DNA from: Blepharisma stoltei
Taxonomy: Eukaryota > Ciliophora > Heterotrichea > Heterotrichida > Blepharismidae
DNA length: 64,000 nt
Direction of reading: 5' to 3'
NCBI GenBank assembly: GCA_914767885.1
Contig: CAJZBQ010000012.1
Coordinates: forward strand, 474,501-538,500
Position numbers and translations under genes: made by a program
In this document: positions 51,901 through 61,586 of the stretch, piece by piece
How the letters are laid out: each line of letters begins with the position of its first letter
Numbering within the stretch: the stretch's first letter is position 1
The notes under the pieces: model-generated
What the model saw: the letters and a program-made list of their open reading frames with translations, nothing else
Database searches by the model: none
Told to the model about the DNA's origin: nothing

Positions 51901-53923
51901 GATATCGTCAACAAAATAACACAAAAAGATTATTCAGAAATAGAAATTCTTCCAAATCTCGAAAATATTTTAAGTGAAATTAAGTTTGAATATGAAAAAA
52001 CTTGCGAGAGAAATTCCCAGCTGGAAAAATTTTGCATTAAATATACAGAAGAAACCACTAATAAATTAAAGGTTTTAGAAGAGGAGAGACTTTCATCTAT
52101 TGCAAGAGAAAAGGAGTTAAAAGAGCAGCTTCAAGACTTGAAAATTATCAAATATGAAATTGCAAAGCAGTTAGATGATGCTAAGGCAGAATTATCCAGG
52201 CTCAATGATACTTTAGAATCAGAGAAATTAAACTCTGCTAAAATATTAGAGGAAAACGAAAATTATAACAAAATAATAGACTCAAACACAAATATAATCC
52301 AAAATTTAAATGAAGAAATAAAAAACCTTAACTCTTTCATTCTTACAAAAGATTCCAATCCAATTCCCCAAAAATGGAAATTTGTAACGATACTTGATCG
52401 AACTAACTATTTCATATGGTCAAACATAAAACCAATTCTCCTGCCCACCTCAAATCTAGCTGCTTGCTCCTCCGCAATTATAATGTGACTTTTGGCATAT
52501 TTTCCAATATATTACTAGCTAATAAAATCTTTATATAGGTAAGAAAATTAATACAACAATTATGTTAGTTAATAAAAATGAGAATTTTTAGCTCTAAATT
52601 TGGTCGAACTGTCGGTGGTCTTTTGATTAGAATGGTGAGAGTAAGAAGAAAAATTCTGAAATTTCAGCTGATTTTGCGAATAAAAAATCTATAATAGCTA
52701 AGCTGACAGATGACAAAGAATATTTAGAACAAAGATTACAGTCAGCAATTGCATCATCTCAGCTCTCAGGAAATCAGCTTAGAGAGCATAATATTAAACT
52801 CCAATCTCAGTTAGCTTTATTGGAATCTTCTAATAACAATTTCACCAAAATAAAAATACAGTTAGAAAGTAAAAATGCTGAACTTGAAACAGAAAGCATA
52901 GAAAACACCAAAATTATTGATGAAAAGAGCGAAATGATTGATTCTCAACAACAAAGAATAGGCCAACTAGACTATGAACTAACCCAAGCTAAATCTAAGC
53001 TAGAAATAGCTCTAAATGACTATGAGAATGAAAAGAAAAAAAATATTGAACTCACCAATAGAATCCAAAATGAAGAAATCACATATCAAACTAATATAGA
53101 CTCATTAGAAAATGAATTAAGAGTCCTTAAGCAGCAAGATAAAGGGTTAATTACAAGAAAAAACTCTGCTCCTTTAACAGAACCTCCTGGGGATGGAGTC
53201 CAATTTAAGTCTTCAAATATAAAACTATTTATTGATACTTCACAAGAAGGCTTAAGAAGAGGCTCTCATGATTCTGAAAATTCTAAAGCAAGTGGAGAAA
53301 AATCTTCAAAAAACATTCAAGAACTGATAAATCAATTGGAAAATTTCATTGAGAAAAGCAATGAAAGAAAAATTCCTGAATCATTGGTCAGTTTATTTAA
53401 TAGATATGTATCGAAGCCACAATCAATCAGCATCGATCATGACATTGATATAATTTCTTCAGAAAGTCCTCATAAAGCTAACTATCCCCAATTATCAAGT
53501 GAGTCTCCTACATCATCAGTTCACGATCATGACACTGTATCGGTTGACAGCTCGTCTCAAAGCCAAGAGCCTAACTATCGAGCCCATTTCAAAATTTTAG
53601 AGCAAAAAAAGATAATTGACGATTTGAATAAAAAACTTGCAAACAAAAAAAATAAATTGCAAACCACTTTAGAGCTCACAAAAGTTCTTAAAGAAAACAT
53701 AAAAGAACTTCAGCATAAGCAATTTATGAATTTTGATACAGAACATTTAAGAAACTCTTTTACAAATCTAGTGAAAGCTCTTCCACCTTTAAATAAAGAA
53801 TCTCAAGCAATTTTGCAAATCATTAAATCTCAGTTGAGCCTTCAAGATGATGTTGTCCATTCAGAAGGGTCCATAAGAGAAAGCAAAAAAGGAAGGTGGA
53901 GTATTTTTAATAAAAAGGATTAA
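48973..53923 (+). CDS. giant coiled-coil protein, 1550 aa, one IES
   Basis: Three in-frame TGA-to-Trp or IES joins (at 49357, 49924 and the insert 52344-52643) unite four apparent ORFs; the total length is a multiple of three. Nearly the whole protein is Glu/Lys/Asn/Leu-rich coiled coil with heptad Leu/Ile spacing. There are two Ser-rich, SPxR/K-type patches (FSPARSAVSGSPVPAAK; LRISKSNSPISRSVSP) that look like phosphorylation sites. No motor, kinesin or SMC head is present. The likely role is structural: centrosome/basal body, Golgi tether or cortical scaffold. The family is not identified. The C-terminal 100 residues are better mixed (LRNSFTNLVKALPPL) and end in a basic KKGRWSIFNKKD. Confidence 0.82.
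52344..52643. mobile_element. IES in the coiled-coil gene, 298 bp
   Basis: TA-bounded. The left part TTACAAAAGATTCCAATCC and right part GAATGGTGAGAGTAAG are weakly inverted. Removal joins NSFIL to KKKNSEISADF. It contains stops in the host frame. No other copy was found in the window. Confidence 0.75.
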
Positions 53924-54118
53924 TTTTGTTTACCCAAAAATCTATGATTAAATTTTCTGCATTATTTAGAGATTCCAGCTTCCATGGCTCATATTATAAA
54001 TTCAAATAAATAGTTGCCTTTAGCTTTCATAATTGCTGCTCATTTCATTATTTTTATTATAGTTTAAGGCTTATCATTTAATTTTTTACAAGAGCATAAA
54101 TACATTCCTAATGATAAA

Positions 54119-54709
54119 TTAATTAAGATTTTTATAATGCCAGTTTCCTGAATCTCCTCTTTGCTCATACATTCTTTTCGATTGTGGAAAGATTGCCTTC
54201 AAATCACAAAAGATTCCTGATCCTTGTGGTGTTCTTATCGGTGCGAAAATTGCTTCAGGATCATGCTTTGCATTTACTTCCTTTCAATGGCTCATCACAT
54301 CTTTAGCCCATACAGGGACTTTATAATTGATTTTAAATCCTTCATTCTCTGAGTCGCTTTCAAAATCAGCCTGCTCATCTACAATTGTACTCGCATCGCT
54401 TACCTTGGCACTCGCTTTAAATTTTTTTATCCCGGTGCTTGAGCACACAGGTTTTCTCTTCAGCGTGAATATATTTTCACTCATACTTGGCTGATAAGAA
54501 ATCGAAGGATCCCGCCAAGATTTCAGAACTTTAGATGCAAATGGACTAAGAATTTTTGGATTTGTACTGTTGCGCAGCTGAGAAAGAATTTTTTCTTTTG
54601 AACTCTGTAACTGTGATTTCATAGCTTGCTGAAGATTTTCGGCTTCGAGGTTGGTCTCATCAATCAGTTTTTCAATTTTCCTAATGTGGGGTTGGATTTG
54701 GTCAAGCAT
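54119..54709 (-). CDS. INCENP-like chromosomal passenger protein with C-terminal IN-box
   Basis: One TGA read as Trp (DVMSHWKEVNA) extends the frame to 196 residues. The N-terminus is a helix (LDQIQPHIRKIEKLIDETN). The middle is basic and Ser-rich. The end reads KVPVWAKDVMSHW, then DPEAIFAPI, then LKAIFPQSKRMYEQ and RGDSGNW, the pattern of the IN-box that binds and activates Aurora kinase (W-A start, dPxxiF, IF, Y..R.(S/D)S..W). In metazoans the last part is a TSS phosphorylation site; here it is GDS, keeping one Ser. Much shorter than animal INCENP; inference from one motif, moderately strong. Confidence 0.65.
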
Positions 54710-54732
54710 TTTTCAATTTAAATAGATTTATT

Positions 54733-55401
54733 ATGGAGCTTAGGCAAAGAGTATTTACAGCTGAAGTACCAGAAGAAGAACACATAGGATTATTAAGGTT
54801 TGAGTCATTGAATCAAGAAATGCAATATATGGAAGAGCTTAAAAATGACACAGAAATTATGGAAAAGACTATGAAGCTCAATGAAGAGATTTTTGAAGCT
54901 GTAGAGGATAGAGATAAAGAGAAACTTGACAATCTTTTAAAAAATAGAGGAAATATTATTTTATTGTGCTGATATATAGCAAGGGCTTTTAACTTAGCGC
55001 TTTCAAATAATGATGTGGATATTCTTCAATGTTTTATAAAAAATGGGCTGGATTTAAGCCACGCTATTTTTAAAGGAACCTTGCCAAAGTTTGCATTGAG
55101 TTGGATTGATGATGAAAATTATTATAAAGTCCTAGATCTTTTGCTTGAAGGCGGATTACATATTGATGATATGGAAAGTGAGGGATATAATACTGCGTTG
55201 CACTTTGCTTGCTTAAGGCTAGAAAGAAGCTTAGTAGAGTTGCTCATTAGAAAGCATGCAAATGTAAATCCTATAAATAAACTCAAATTAATGCCGTTGA
55301 ATTTAGTTGAAAATATATCTGACTCAGAAGCCTTGAGAATCGCCGAAATTCTTCGAAATGCAGGAGGAAAAAATAAGTGGAATGACTATTGACTAGAATA
55401 A
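54733..55401 (+). CDS. ankyrin-repeat protein, 222 aa
   Basis: Two TGA codons are Trp (ILLCWYIARA, NDYWLE). The N-terminus is a coiled helix (EEEHIGLLRFESLNQEM), then ankyrin-like repeats: FNLALSNNDVDILQCFIKNGLD, GYNTALHFACLRLERSLVELLIRKHANVN and a final degenerate one (LRIAEILRNAGG). Such proteins mediate protein-protein contacts. The start codon is divergent from the INCENP-like ATG by 23 bp. Confidence 0.75.
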
Positions 55402-55416
55402 AAAATTTTAAGTAAT

Positions 55417-55974
55417 TTATTTTAAATCAGCTGATTTTGCCAGCAGGTTAGCGAATAAGCCTTCAGATTTCATTCTTCCTGAAAGGCATTTAATTTGGTT
55501 CGCTTTAAGTTCAATATCGTGTATATTTGTATAATCAAAAGTCAGTTCTTCGAATTCTGGAACGACTTCATTTTTATGGCTTCCAAACGGTGCTTTTGGG
55601 AAAACTGGGACTCTTATTGACTCGGTATTCGTTTTTATCGTTCTAATTTGAGATTTAAGAGAACTTGCTAACGTTTTATAAGGAATTGCTAATCGAAATA
55701 GTCGCTTGCTGTGATCAGGGCTAAAAGACAAATCTGATGGAGACAGAGGAGGTAATGTGGCAGATTTTAGCTTATTTAGAAAGCTTTCTTTTATAGGGGG
55801 CAGGCTCGGTGTTGATAAAGTATTGTTACATATGCTTGTTTTGGAACAGTCAATTCTAAGCTTTCTATGGATTTCGGAGGCGGTAGTTCGCATTGTAAGA
55901 GACCGTCTTTTCCAAACCTGGCTTGATAGAATACGCTCAATATCGCTATTGCTAGCATTCTGGTCCTTGTTCAT
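55417..55974 (-). CDS. hypothetical protein, 185 aa, Ser/Thr/Lys-rich
   Basis: ATG at 55972-55974 (MNKDQNASNSDIERIL); the longer upstream frame comes from the hairpin element at 56009-56240 and is rejected. The protein is basic, with short hydrophobic clusters (FLNKLKSATLPPLSPSDLSF). No domain is recognised. Convergent with the ankyrin gene; the stops are 15 bp apart. Confidence 0.6.
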   Translation of the reverse strand: MNKDQNASNSDIERILSSQVWKRRSLTMRTTASEIHRKLRIDCSKTSICNNTLSTPSLPPIKESFLNKLKSATLPPLSPSDLSFSPDHSKRLFRLAIPYKTLASSLKSQIRTIKTNTESIRVPVFPKAPFGSHKNEVVPEFEELTFDYTNIHDIELKANQIKCLSGRMKSEGLFANLLAKSADLK

Positions 55975-56008
55975 CCTTAAATTTAAAAATATATTAATGG
56001 ATAGTAGG

Positions 56009-56240
56009 TATAGGGCCTTCCTATCGTTGGCGCGCAATGCGCCATCACCGAGCCATGTCGGGAGAGGGTTCCACACGAGGAATGGTTCTACGTGTGGAAC
56101 CCTCTTTTTGACCTGTGAGAAAACTACTTTCCACGAGCCAAAAAGAGGGTTCCACACGTAGAACCATTCCTCGTGTGGAACCCTCTCCCGACATGGCCCG
56201 GTGATGGCGCATTGCGCGCCATCTATAGGAAGGCCCTATA
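56009..56240. mobile_element. hairpin element (group D), 232 bp
   Basis: Nearly perfect inverted repeat: left end TATAGGGCCTTCCTAT, right end ATAGGAAGGCCCTATA. The arms contain TGGCGCGCAATGCGCC, ATGTCGGGAGAGGGTTCC and GGTTCTACGTGTGGAACC, shared with 29796-30005. About 35 bp before the start codon of the 55417-55974 gene, in its 5' flank. Confidence 0.9.
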
Positions 56241-56640
56241 GGAATACTATTTGTATAGGTTTTAAGCTAAAAACTTTATATTAAAAAAATTATATCAGAA
56301 ATTGGAAGCGGAAAAATGATAATTTATGATATAAAAGCATAAAAGTGTAAGGACATAAAAAATTTATAGATAAATCATTTTTATATTCGTAGAATGTAAC
56401 TGATGAAAATCCGAATATAAAATTTGTGTTTAAATAATGTTAAAAGAATCAAAAAAGAAATTTAAACGCTTTTAGACATTAAAGTGCATAAAATTTGTGA
56501 TTTTTGCATGCAAATTTAAAATTAGACAAAATTATGTATAAGTTTGTTATGTTACTTTTTAATTAAATTCGATAAAAATAATTGAAAATCCTATAATGAA
56601 TTATTCTCTTAATTTTTGGAATTGCGATACGCTACCTTAA
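56241..56640. other. intergenic stretch, 400 bp
   Basis: AT-rich sequence between the hairpin element and the kinase stop. No gene or repeat was recognised. Confidence 0.5.
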
Positions 56641-58616
56641 CTATGAGCCTTCATCTTTTATTTCATATAAGGATTTACTTCTTGCTCTATTTTCATTTTT
56701 TACATTTGACCTATTTTTTACATAATTTTTTTCTAATTCATGGCCTTTTGTTTTGTGTGACATACTTCCTCTTTTTCTCTTTTTATCAGAATCAGCGCAA
56801 ATGATGTCATCAGTATGTGTCCTACTTTTTAGTCTGCCATTTGATTTTTCCTTTGTAAACCATCTGAGCTTTAGTAGCTCTTTTGCATTAAGTCTAGCTG
56901 CTGGACTGGAGCTGGTCATTTCCATAATAGTATGGATTGCTTCGCAAGAGGCCATTAGAAAATACTTGCTATCAAAAAATATTTTGCATCTTTTGTTACT
57001 TTCAATGACTTCATGCATATAAATTTTTAGCAAAATATGATAATTTTTTTAAAATTTTTTCTTCTATTTTTTAAAATACCAATCACTTCATTTGCTGTGT
57101 CACCTGTAAAGGGAGATTGATTATATAAAAGTATATACAATAGTATTCCTGCACTAAAAACGTCAGCTTTTAGGCCATATGGAATATTTCTAATAATTTC
57201 AGGAGCCATATATCCAGGAGTCCCACAATATGCGGTTTCTTTATCTTTTAAATACCCTGAAAAGCCAAAATCTATCAATTTAAAATGTGAAGTGCTTTTT
57301 TCAGACAATAATAAAATGTTTTCTAGCTTAATGTCTCTGACACAAATAAAATGGCGACGACACCGACCCGTCCTCTCCCGAACCTCTAGTGTGATTGGGG
57401 ACCTTGCTGCGGCCTGAAGTTAATCCACTCAGTGAAAAGTCTGGCATGGGTACTGGTATTTGTGTCCGGCTAGGTTTTCCCTCCCGGTCCAGCAATGACG
57501 ATTTTCGGATCGTCCCGACGGGACATGGGAAAAAAAGGGTTTTCCTCTAGGGACAGCTGGTGCCCAAATCGACGGCACAGCAGATGCTGATAAGAGCTAG
57601 GGAGCTAATCCCTAGCTCTAACCTAGTCGAAGACGTGAAGCATGGTGACCCAGTCCGCCTACTTCCGGAATTTCATGACTAAGCCCCATGACCGGAAGGA
57701 GGCAAGTGGCAGCCTGTGGCACTTAGGTGTACACTGGGAGCAGGGCAAGGAAAGCAAGCGATGCGGCCAAAAATAGAAGAAAAGGACCTACGGTCCTGGC
57801 CGGGGAGCTACTCAATAACATATAATTAAGATTAAGATTAAGCTTAATGTCTCTGTGAATTATGCTAGAATCTTCTAAATATACAAGTAATTCCAGTAGT
57901 TTTTTCATGAATTTTCTTGATTGTTTTTCTGATAAAGGGCCTTCATTATGCAATCTGGCTAAAAGACTTCCACCTTTTATATAATCGAGGACTAATTGTA
58001 TGTGGGTTTCAGATTCATAAACTTTATGGATCTTGACAATATTCGGATGATCCAGAGTTCTGAGAATATCAATTTCATTCACCATCCCATTAAAAGTATT
58101 TTTACTTTTAATAAGTGATTTATCAATTGATTTTATTGCATACTCTTTATCTGTACAAAGGTCTCTGGCTAAGTACACATTTGCATAGCTCCCTTTCCCG
58201 AGGAGCTTCATTATTTGATAATCATCTTCAATTTTTGTCATGATCCCAACCATTGCTAGATAGTCCATCCATTTATCTAGTTCTTTCATCGAAGATGTGT
58301 AAAATATTTTGCTATGTTTATGCAAAATAATTTGAAAACCATATTTGACAGTATCCTCTCTTTCTTCTATAAATGGCTCAATTACTCTAAATTTTATAAC
58401 TGCTTGCTTATTTGGCTTTAAGTGCCCAGGTTTGGAAGAATATAAATATTTGTTTGTCAAAGAAAAAAAACTTTGCCTTGTTTTTCCAGAAGATTTGAGC
58501 TCTAAAAGCATGCCTTGATATAACAGTTTATCAGTCTCTAAAGAACGATGGCTTTCCACTTTCTTTCAGAAAGGAGTTTTGTGTAAATATTCTATTTCTT
58601 CGAAAAGTGATTGCAT
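56641..58616 (-). CDS. PH-domain Ser/Thr protein kinase (CAMK-like), one retroposon-like insert and one short IES
   Basis: Removing 57340-57855 and the 59-bp IES at 57018-57078 gives one 466-residue frame, length divisible by three. The true start is the ATG at 58614-58616 (MQSLFEEIEYLHKTPFWKKV, W from TGA). A PH domain (LLYQGMLLELKSSGKTRQSF ... MKELDKWMDYLAM) is followed by the kinase: LGKGSYANVYLA, AIKSI, HRDIKLENILL, DFGFSGYL, GTPGYMAPE, KADVFSAGILLY. The tail is basic and Ser-rich. The PH-kinase order recalls PKB or ciliate PH-CAMK kinases; the retroposon-like insert splits the catalytic loop between HRDIKL and ENIL. The activation loop GTPGYM carries a phosphorylatable Thr. Confidence 0.85.
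57018..57078. mobile_element. short IES, 59 bp
   Basis: TA-bounded at 57018-57019 and 57077-57078. Very A/T-rich. Removal joins ANEVIG to MHEVIESNKRCK in the kinase C-lobe. A near-repeat of GAAGTSATTG flanks it. Confidence 0.75.
57340..57855 (+). mobile_element. retroposon-like element (group C) in the kinase catalytic loop
   Basis: Perfect 15-bp duplications AGCTTAATGTCTCTG at 57325-57339 and 57841-57855. Element start ACACAAATAAAATGGCGACG, then CCGACCCGTCCTCTCCCG; 3' tail AATTAAGATTAAGATTA. Contains a TA in the duplication. Excision restores HRDIKLENILL. Confidence 0.92.
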
Positions 58617-58750
58617 TTTATTCTTTTTATTATCATATTAAAACCACCATTTTACCAGCTTGGGCAGTAAATTAAGATTTAAGCATTCTAATTAGTAAAG
58701 AGAAAGATATGGCATATCGAATTTTTAAAAACGAAAGCCTGAATTAGAGC

Positions 58751-58827
58751 TATAGGGCTTTCCCTTGAGTTGCCCGATGACGGGCTGGCTTCATCCCGTT
58801 ATTGGGCTATTCAAGGAAAGCCCTATA
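58751..58827. mobile_element. hairpin element (group D), small copy, 77 bp
   Basis: Inverted repeat TATAGGGCTTTCCCTTGA / TCAAGGAAAGCCCTATA with an inner ACGGGCTGG... loop. The termini match the group D consensus TATAGGGCYTTCC of 56009-56240. Intergenic. Confidence 0.82.
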
Positions 58828-59049
58828 TATTTTTTTGGAATTTTATTATTAAAATTATATTGGCTTAATACAGCGTATAAACTCAAGTATCAGTACCACA
58901 ATACTTATTATCAACAAATCTTTCCCAATATTACACAAATTATCTAGCTTCTAAAATAGATATATTAATAAATAATAAATATACAAATTCTCTTATTTAA
59001 ATCAAAAATATTATTTGAAACTAAATACAAGTCTCTTAAAGTTAATAAA

Positions 59050-59376
59050 ATGTCAAAGCAATATGATGAGACAGGATTCTCAGCTCCTATTGGTCCAGAT
59101 TCTACCTGCTCTGAGCTTGTTGGATTTTTAAAGCCTGTTATAGAAGAAAGCGTTGGGAAAAGCTATCGTTGGATGAAGTGCGCTGAATATAGAAAGCAAG
59201 ATATTTATGGAACCAATTACAAGATTAAGGTCAGAACAGCAGATGATGAGTACATGCATTTGCACGTTTATAAGCCTCCAAACCGTCCAGCTCAGCTTAA
59301 TTACTTGGAGAGAAATAGAACAAGAGAAGAATCTTTAGGTCTTCCATTTGATCTTACAAGCATCAGGAATTTCTAA
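59050..59376 (+). CDS. stefin (cystatin B-type) cysteine-protease inhibitor
   Basis: 108 residues, no signal peptide, as in stefins. The first hairpin loop motif is QDIYG at about residues 57-61, matching QVVAG of cystatins. GTNYKIKVRT and the final PPNRPAQLNYLERNR pattern are those of the fold's strands 3-5. An N-terminal Gly (about residue 15) precedes the first helix (SELVGFLKPVIEESV). The protein inhibits papain-like cathepsins in the cytosol. No insert or intron. Confidence 0.85.
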   Translation: MSKQYDETGFSAPIGPDSTCSELVGFLKPVIEESVGKSYRWMKCAEYRKQDIYGTNYKIKVRTADDEYMHLHVYKPPNRPAQLNYLERNRTREESLGLPFDLTSIRNF

Positions 59377-59518
59377 TCCTATCTTAAGGTTAAATATTGA
59401 TGAGTTCAAATAATTCAGAATATTAGTTTATGAGGTTAAAATCTCAATAAATTGAAGATTTTGTAAAAATTTCTTGTAAGGATTTAAATAAGCATCCCAA
59501 ATCTCTATAAACTTTAAA

Positions 59519-59875
59519 ATGGCATCAATTGAAGACCTAAAAAACGCTTTAAAAGAAACATTAGAAGCTAGAGGAGTCCTTGGAGACCTTAAAGCTAAAA
59601 TCAGAGCAGAAATATTTTCTGCCTTAGATGACAGAGAACCTTCCAGACCTAGACTCAGCCAAGAAAATGTGCTAATAAATGAACTAATCCGCGAGTATCT
59701 CGAATATAATGGATATAACCATACCCTTTCAGTCCTCGTTGCAGAAAGCGGCCAGCCTGCTCAGTCTCCCTTTGATAGAGCTTTTATATCAAGAGAGCTT
59801 AAAATATCAGAAACAATGGAATCCAAAAGTGTCCCGCTCTTATATGGAATTCTTATTCCTCCCATCTATAAATAG
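59519..59875 (+). CDS. CEP20: CEP20 (FOR20) centrosomal/basal-body protein
   Basis: 118 residues. The N-terminal helix (EDLKNALKETLEARGVLGDL) is followed by a LisH domain (INELIREYLEYNGYNHTLSV) and FISRELKI. The segment EARGVLGDLKAKIRAEIF and VPLLYGIL are highly characteristic of FOR20/FOPNL, needed for basal-body docking in Paramecium. The C-terminus is shorter than in animals. No insert present. It lies 140 bp after the stefin gene on the same strand. Confidence 0.93.
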   Translation: MASIEDLKNALKETLEARGVLGDLKAKIRAEIFSALDDREPSRPRLSQENVLINELIREYLEYNGYNHTLSVLVAESGQPAQSPFDRAFISRELKISETMESKSVPLLYGILIPPIYK

Positions 59876-60152
59876 GCAAAAGCCTAATCTAAAAATTTTT
59901 TGTAGGCGCCTTTAATAATGAATCAAAAATTTAAAATATTTCTATTTAAATTAGGATTTCTTAATTTTTTTAATATATAATTTAATTATAATTACAGTGT
60001 CTAAAAATCCCCTCAAGCATTTATAAATAAAATATTTAGTATATTGCATGTCTATTCATTTTCATCTTAAAAATTCTAAATACAACAAAAATTTATAAAG
60101 TTTATTTTTTAAATTTAAGTTATACCCCACACAAAAAACGTTTTAGAAGCAG

Positions 60153-60284
60153 ATGGGGAACTTTAGAGGGCTAAGACCAATAGTTGCAGAAGAAAGAAAT
60201 ATTGAAGTTAGCAGCACGATGCCACCTAAAAAAGAAGTGATTTTTGCTGATCCTCAGCCGTTTTCTTTTACTAAAACAAATTAA
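60153..60284 (+). CDS. putative 43-aa protein
   Basis: An isolated open frame: MGNFRGLRPIVAEERNIEVS and so on, stop TAA at 60282-60284. MG-start with a Arg/Pro-rich beginning. GC content and codon use (Gly, Arg, Pro codons) rise above the AT-rich flanks. It is too short for firm support; it could also be one exon of an undetected gene. Confidence 0.35.
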   Translation: MGNFRGLRPIVAEERNIEVSSTMPPKKEVIFADPQPFSFTKTN

Positions 60285-60361
60285 AAATTAATTCAAATTT
60301 AAGGATTTTACCTCTAATAATTTAATTCAAAATTAATAGAGAAAATGTTTTCTATTAAGAA

Positions 60362-61562
60362 TTATAGTGGATTTTGCGTAAAATAACTTGTATGCCAGTC
60401 AAAAAATGACATCAAAGCACTCTCTCTAATGATCCTTTTTAAATCATCTATAGTGAGATGAAAAGTTTCTGCTACCAAATAATATTCTTTTGATAAAGTT
60501 GTGTTTAATAACAATGTATCATCTGTGCAAATCGCAATTGGATGAGATCTAGTATAAAATCTCCCGAAATGATGATCAATCATGCTAGTCAACCCCATAG
60601 TCGCCATATTAGAACTTGGACATATTTCTATGGGTATACGATTTTCTATAATCAGATTTTCAGCTTCTGTCTCTAAATAGCAACAATGGCCTAGCCTATC
60701 AGGCCTAAACCTAATGATATCTAAAGTATCTTCATTATCTGGAATTTCTGCTGTGTGTATAGAAACCTTCATTCCAATGTCTCTTGCATGATTAAATACT
60801 TCTAATTTCCTCTTTAAAGTGCAAAACTACTGAAAAACTCTAATTTTTAGGAAAAACCAGCATCCGTGATCGAGCAAAAAATTATTTTAAAAAAAATATT
60901 TTAATATAAGTGATAATTATTATAGTTTTTGCTCTAAAATTTAAAATCACAAATTAAATTAATTTTTACTTTCCGAACTGAAAACAAAAATCCATTGTAA
61001 AAATTTTAGATAAAATCCATGAGCGAGCAAATTGTTTTTGCTCGTTCCATAGGAATAAGAAATCTCTAAATTTAGCGATGTTTGGGTTTCCAGAAAATTC
61101 AACTCCTACACATTCAGGGTAATTTTTAGCTAATTCTATGTTTTCCCAAGCTGCTTCCACACTTTGAGCTCTGTTTACACTAATCAATACCTTTGTGACC
61201 ATTTTTCCTTGAAATTCCCTTATTGCCTTAATAATTGAATTTAGGTATTCCAATTTCGTCATAAATTGTGTGGCTTTTGGAGAAGTTCGGATTTCTAGAT
61301 AAACCGTATTTTCCTTTTCAAAATCTTCCAGCATTTCTCTAGTAATCCTTTCAACCCTATCAGGTCTCGTTACTACAGAATGTACCACTGAAAACAGTCT
61401 AAATGCTTCATCCATCGTCAAATCTTTGTCAAACCCTTCATTTTTGCCATCTTCTGCTAAAAACTCTATCAAAGTCTCTTTTCTTAAGGATCCGTTTAAA
61501 TGCGCATGCAATTCCTATGTGTTTTTTACCACTTTTGGTAGAGCTTGTATTTCTTGAAGCAT
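60362..61562 (-). CDS. ADAL: adenosine deaminase-like protein (N6-methyl-AMP deaminase, ADAL)
   Basis: Two introns (61515-61529, 15 nt; 60812-60827, 16 nt) and a decayed MITE (60828-61057) are removed; the second intron abuts the IES end. Result: 313 residues, length divisible by three. Zn ligands are in ELHAHLNGS, then VSIHTAEIPD, RLGHC and TDDT. EICPSSN is the ADA-family substrate motif. ADAL deaminates N6-methyl-AMP to IMP, removing modified nucleotides. The start is set by MLQEIQALPK. Together with adenylosuccinate lyase nearby it belongs to purine metabolism, but the genes are independent. Confidence 0.92.
60828..61057 (+). mobile_element. IES in ADAL, strongly decayed BogoMITE-like (group A)
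   Basis: TA-bounded, 230 bp. Still readable: ATCCGTGATCGAGCAAAA near the left end, ATATAAGTGATAATTATTAT in the core, and a hairpin CCATGAGCGAGCAAAT / TTTTTGCTCGTTCCAT at the right. Shortest of the ten copies. Excision plus the adjacent intron restores FRDFL-RKLEVFNHA. Confidence 0.82.
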
Positions 61563-61586
61563 AAATTAGCTAAAAATTATTATTAA

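Noticed and set aside
55975-56157. N-terminal extension of the gene at 55417-55974 into the hairpin element
   Set aside because: The extension is encoded by the element's inverted repeat; the first ATG after it is at 55972-55974.
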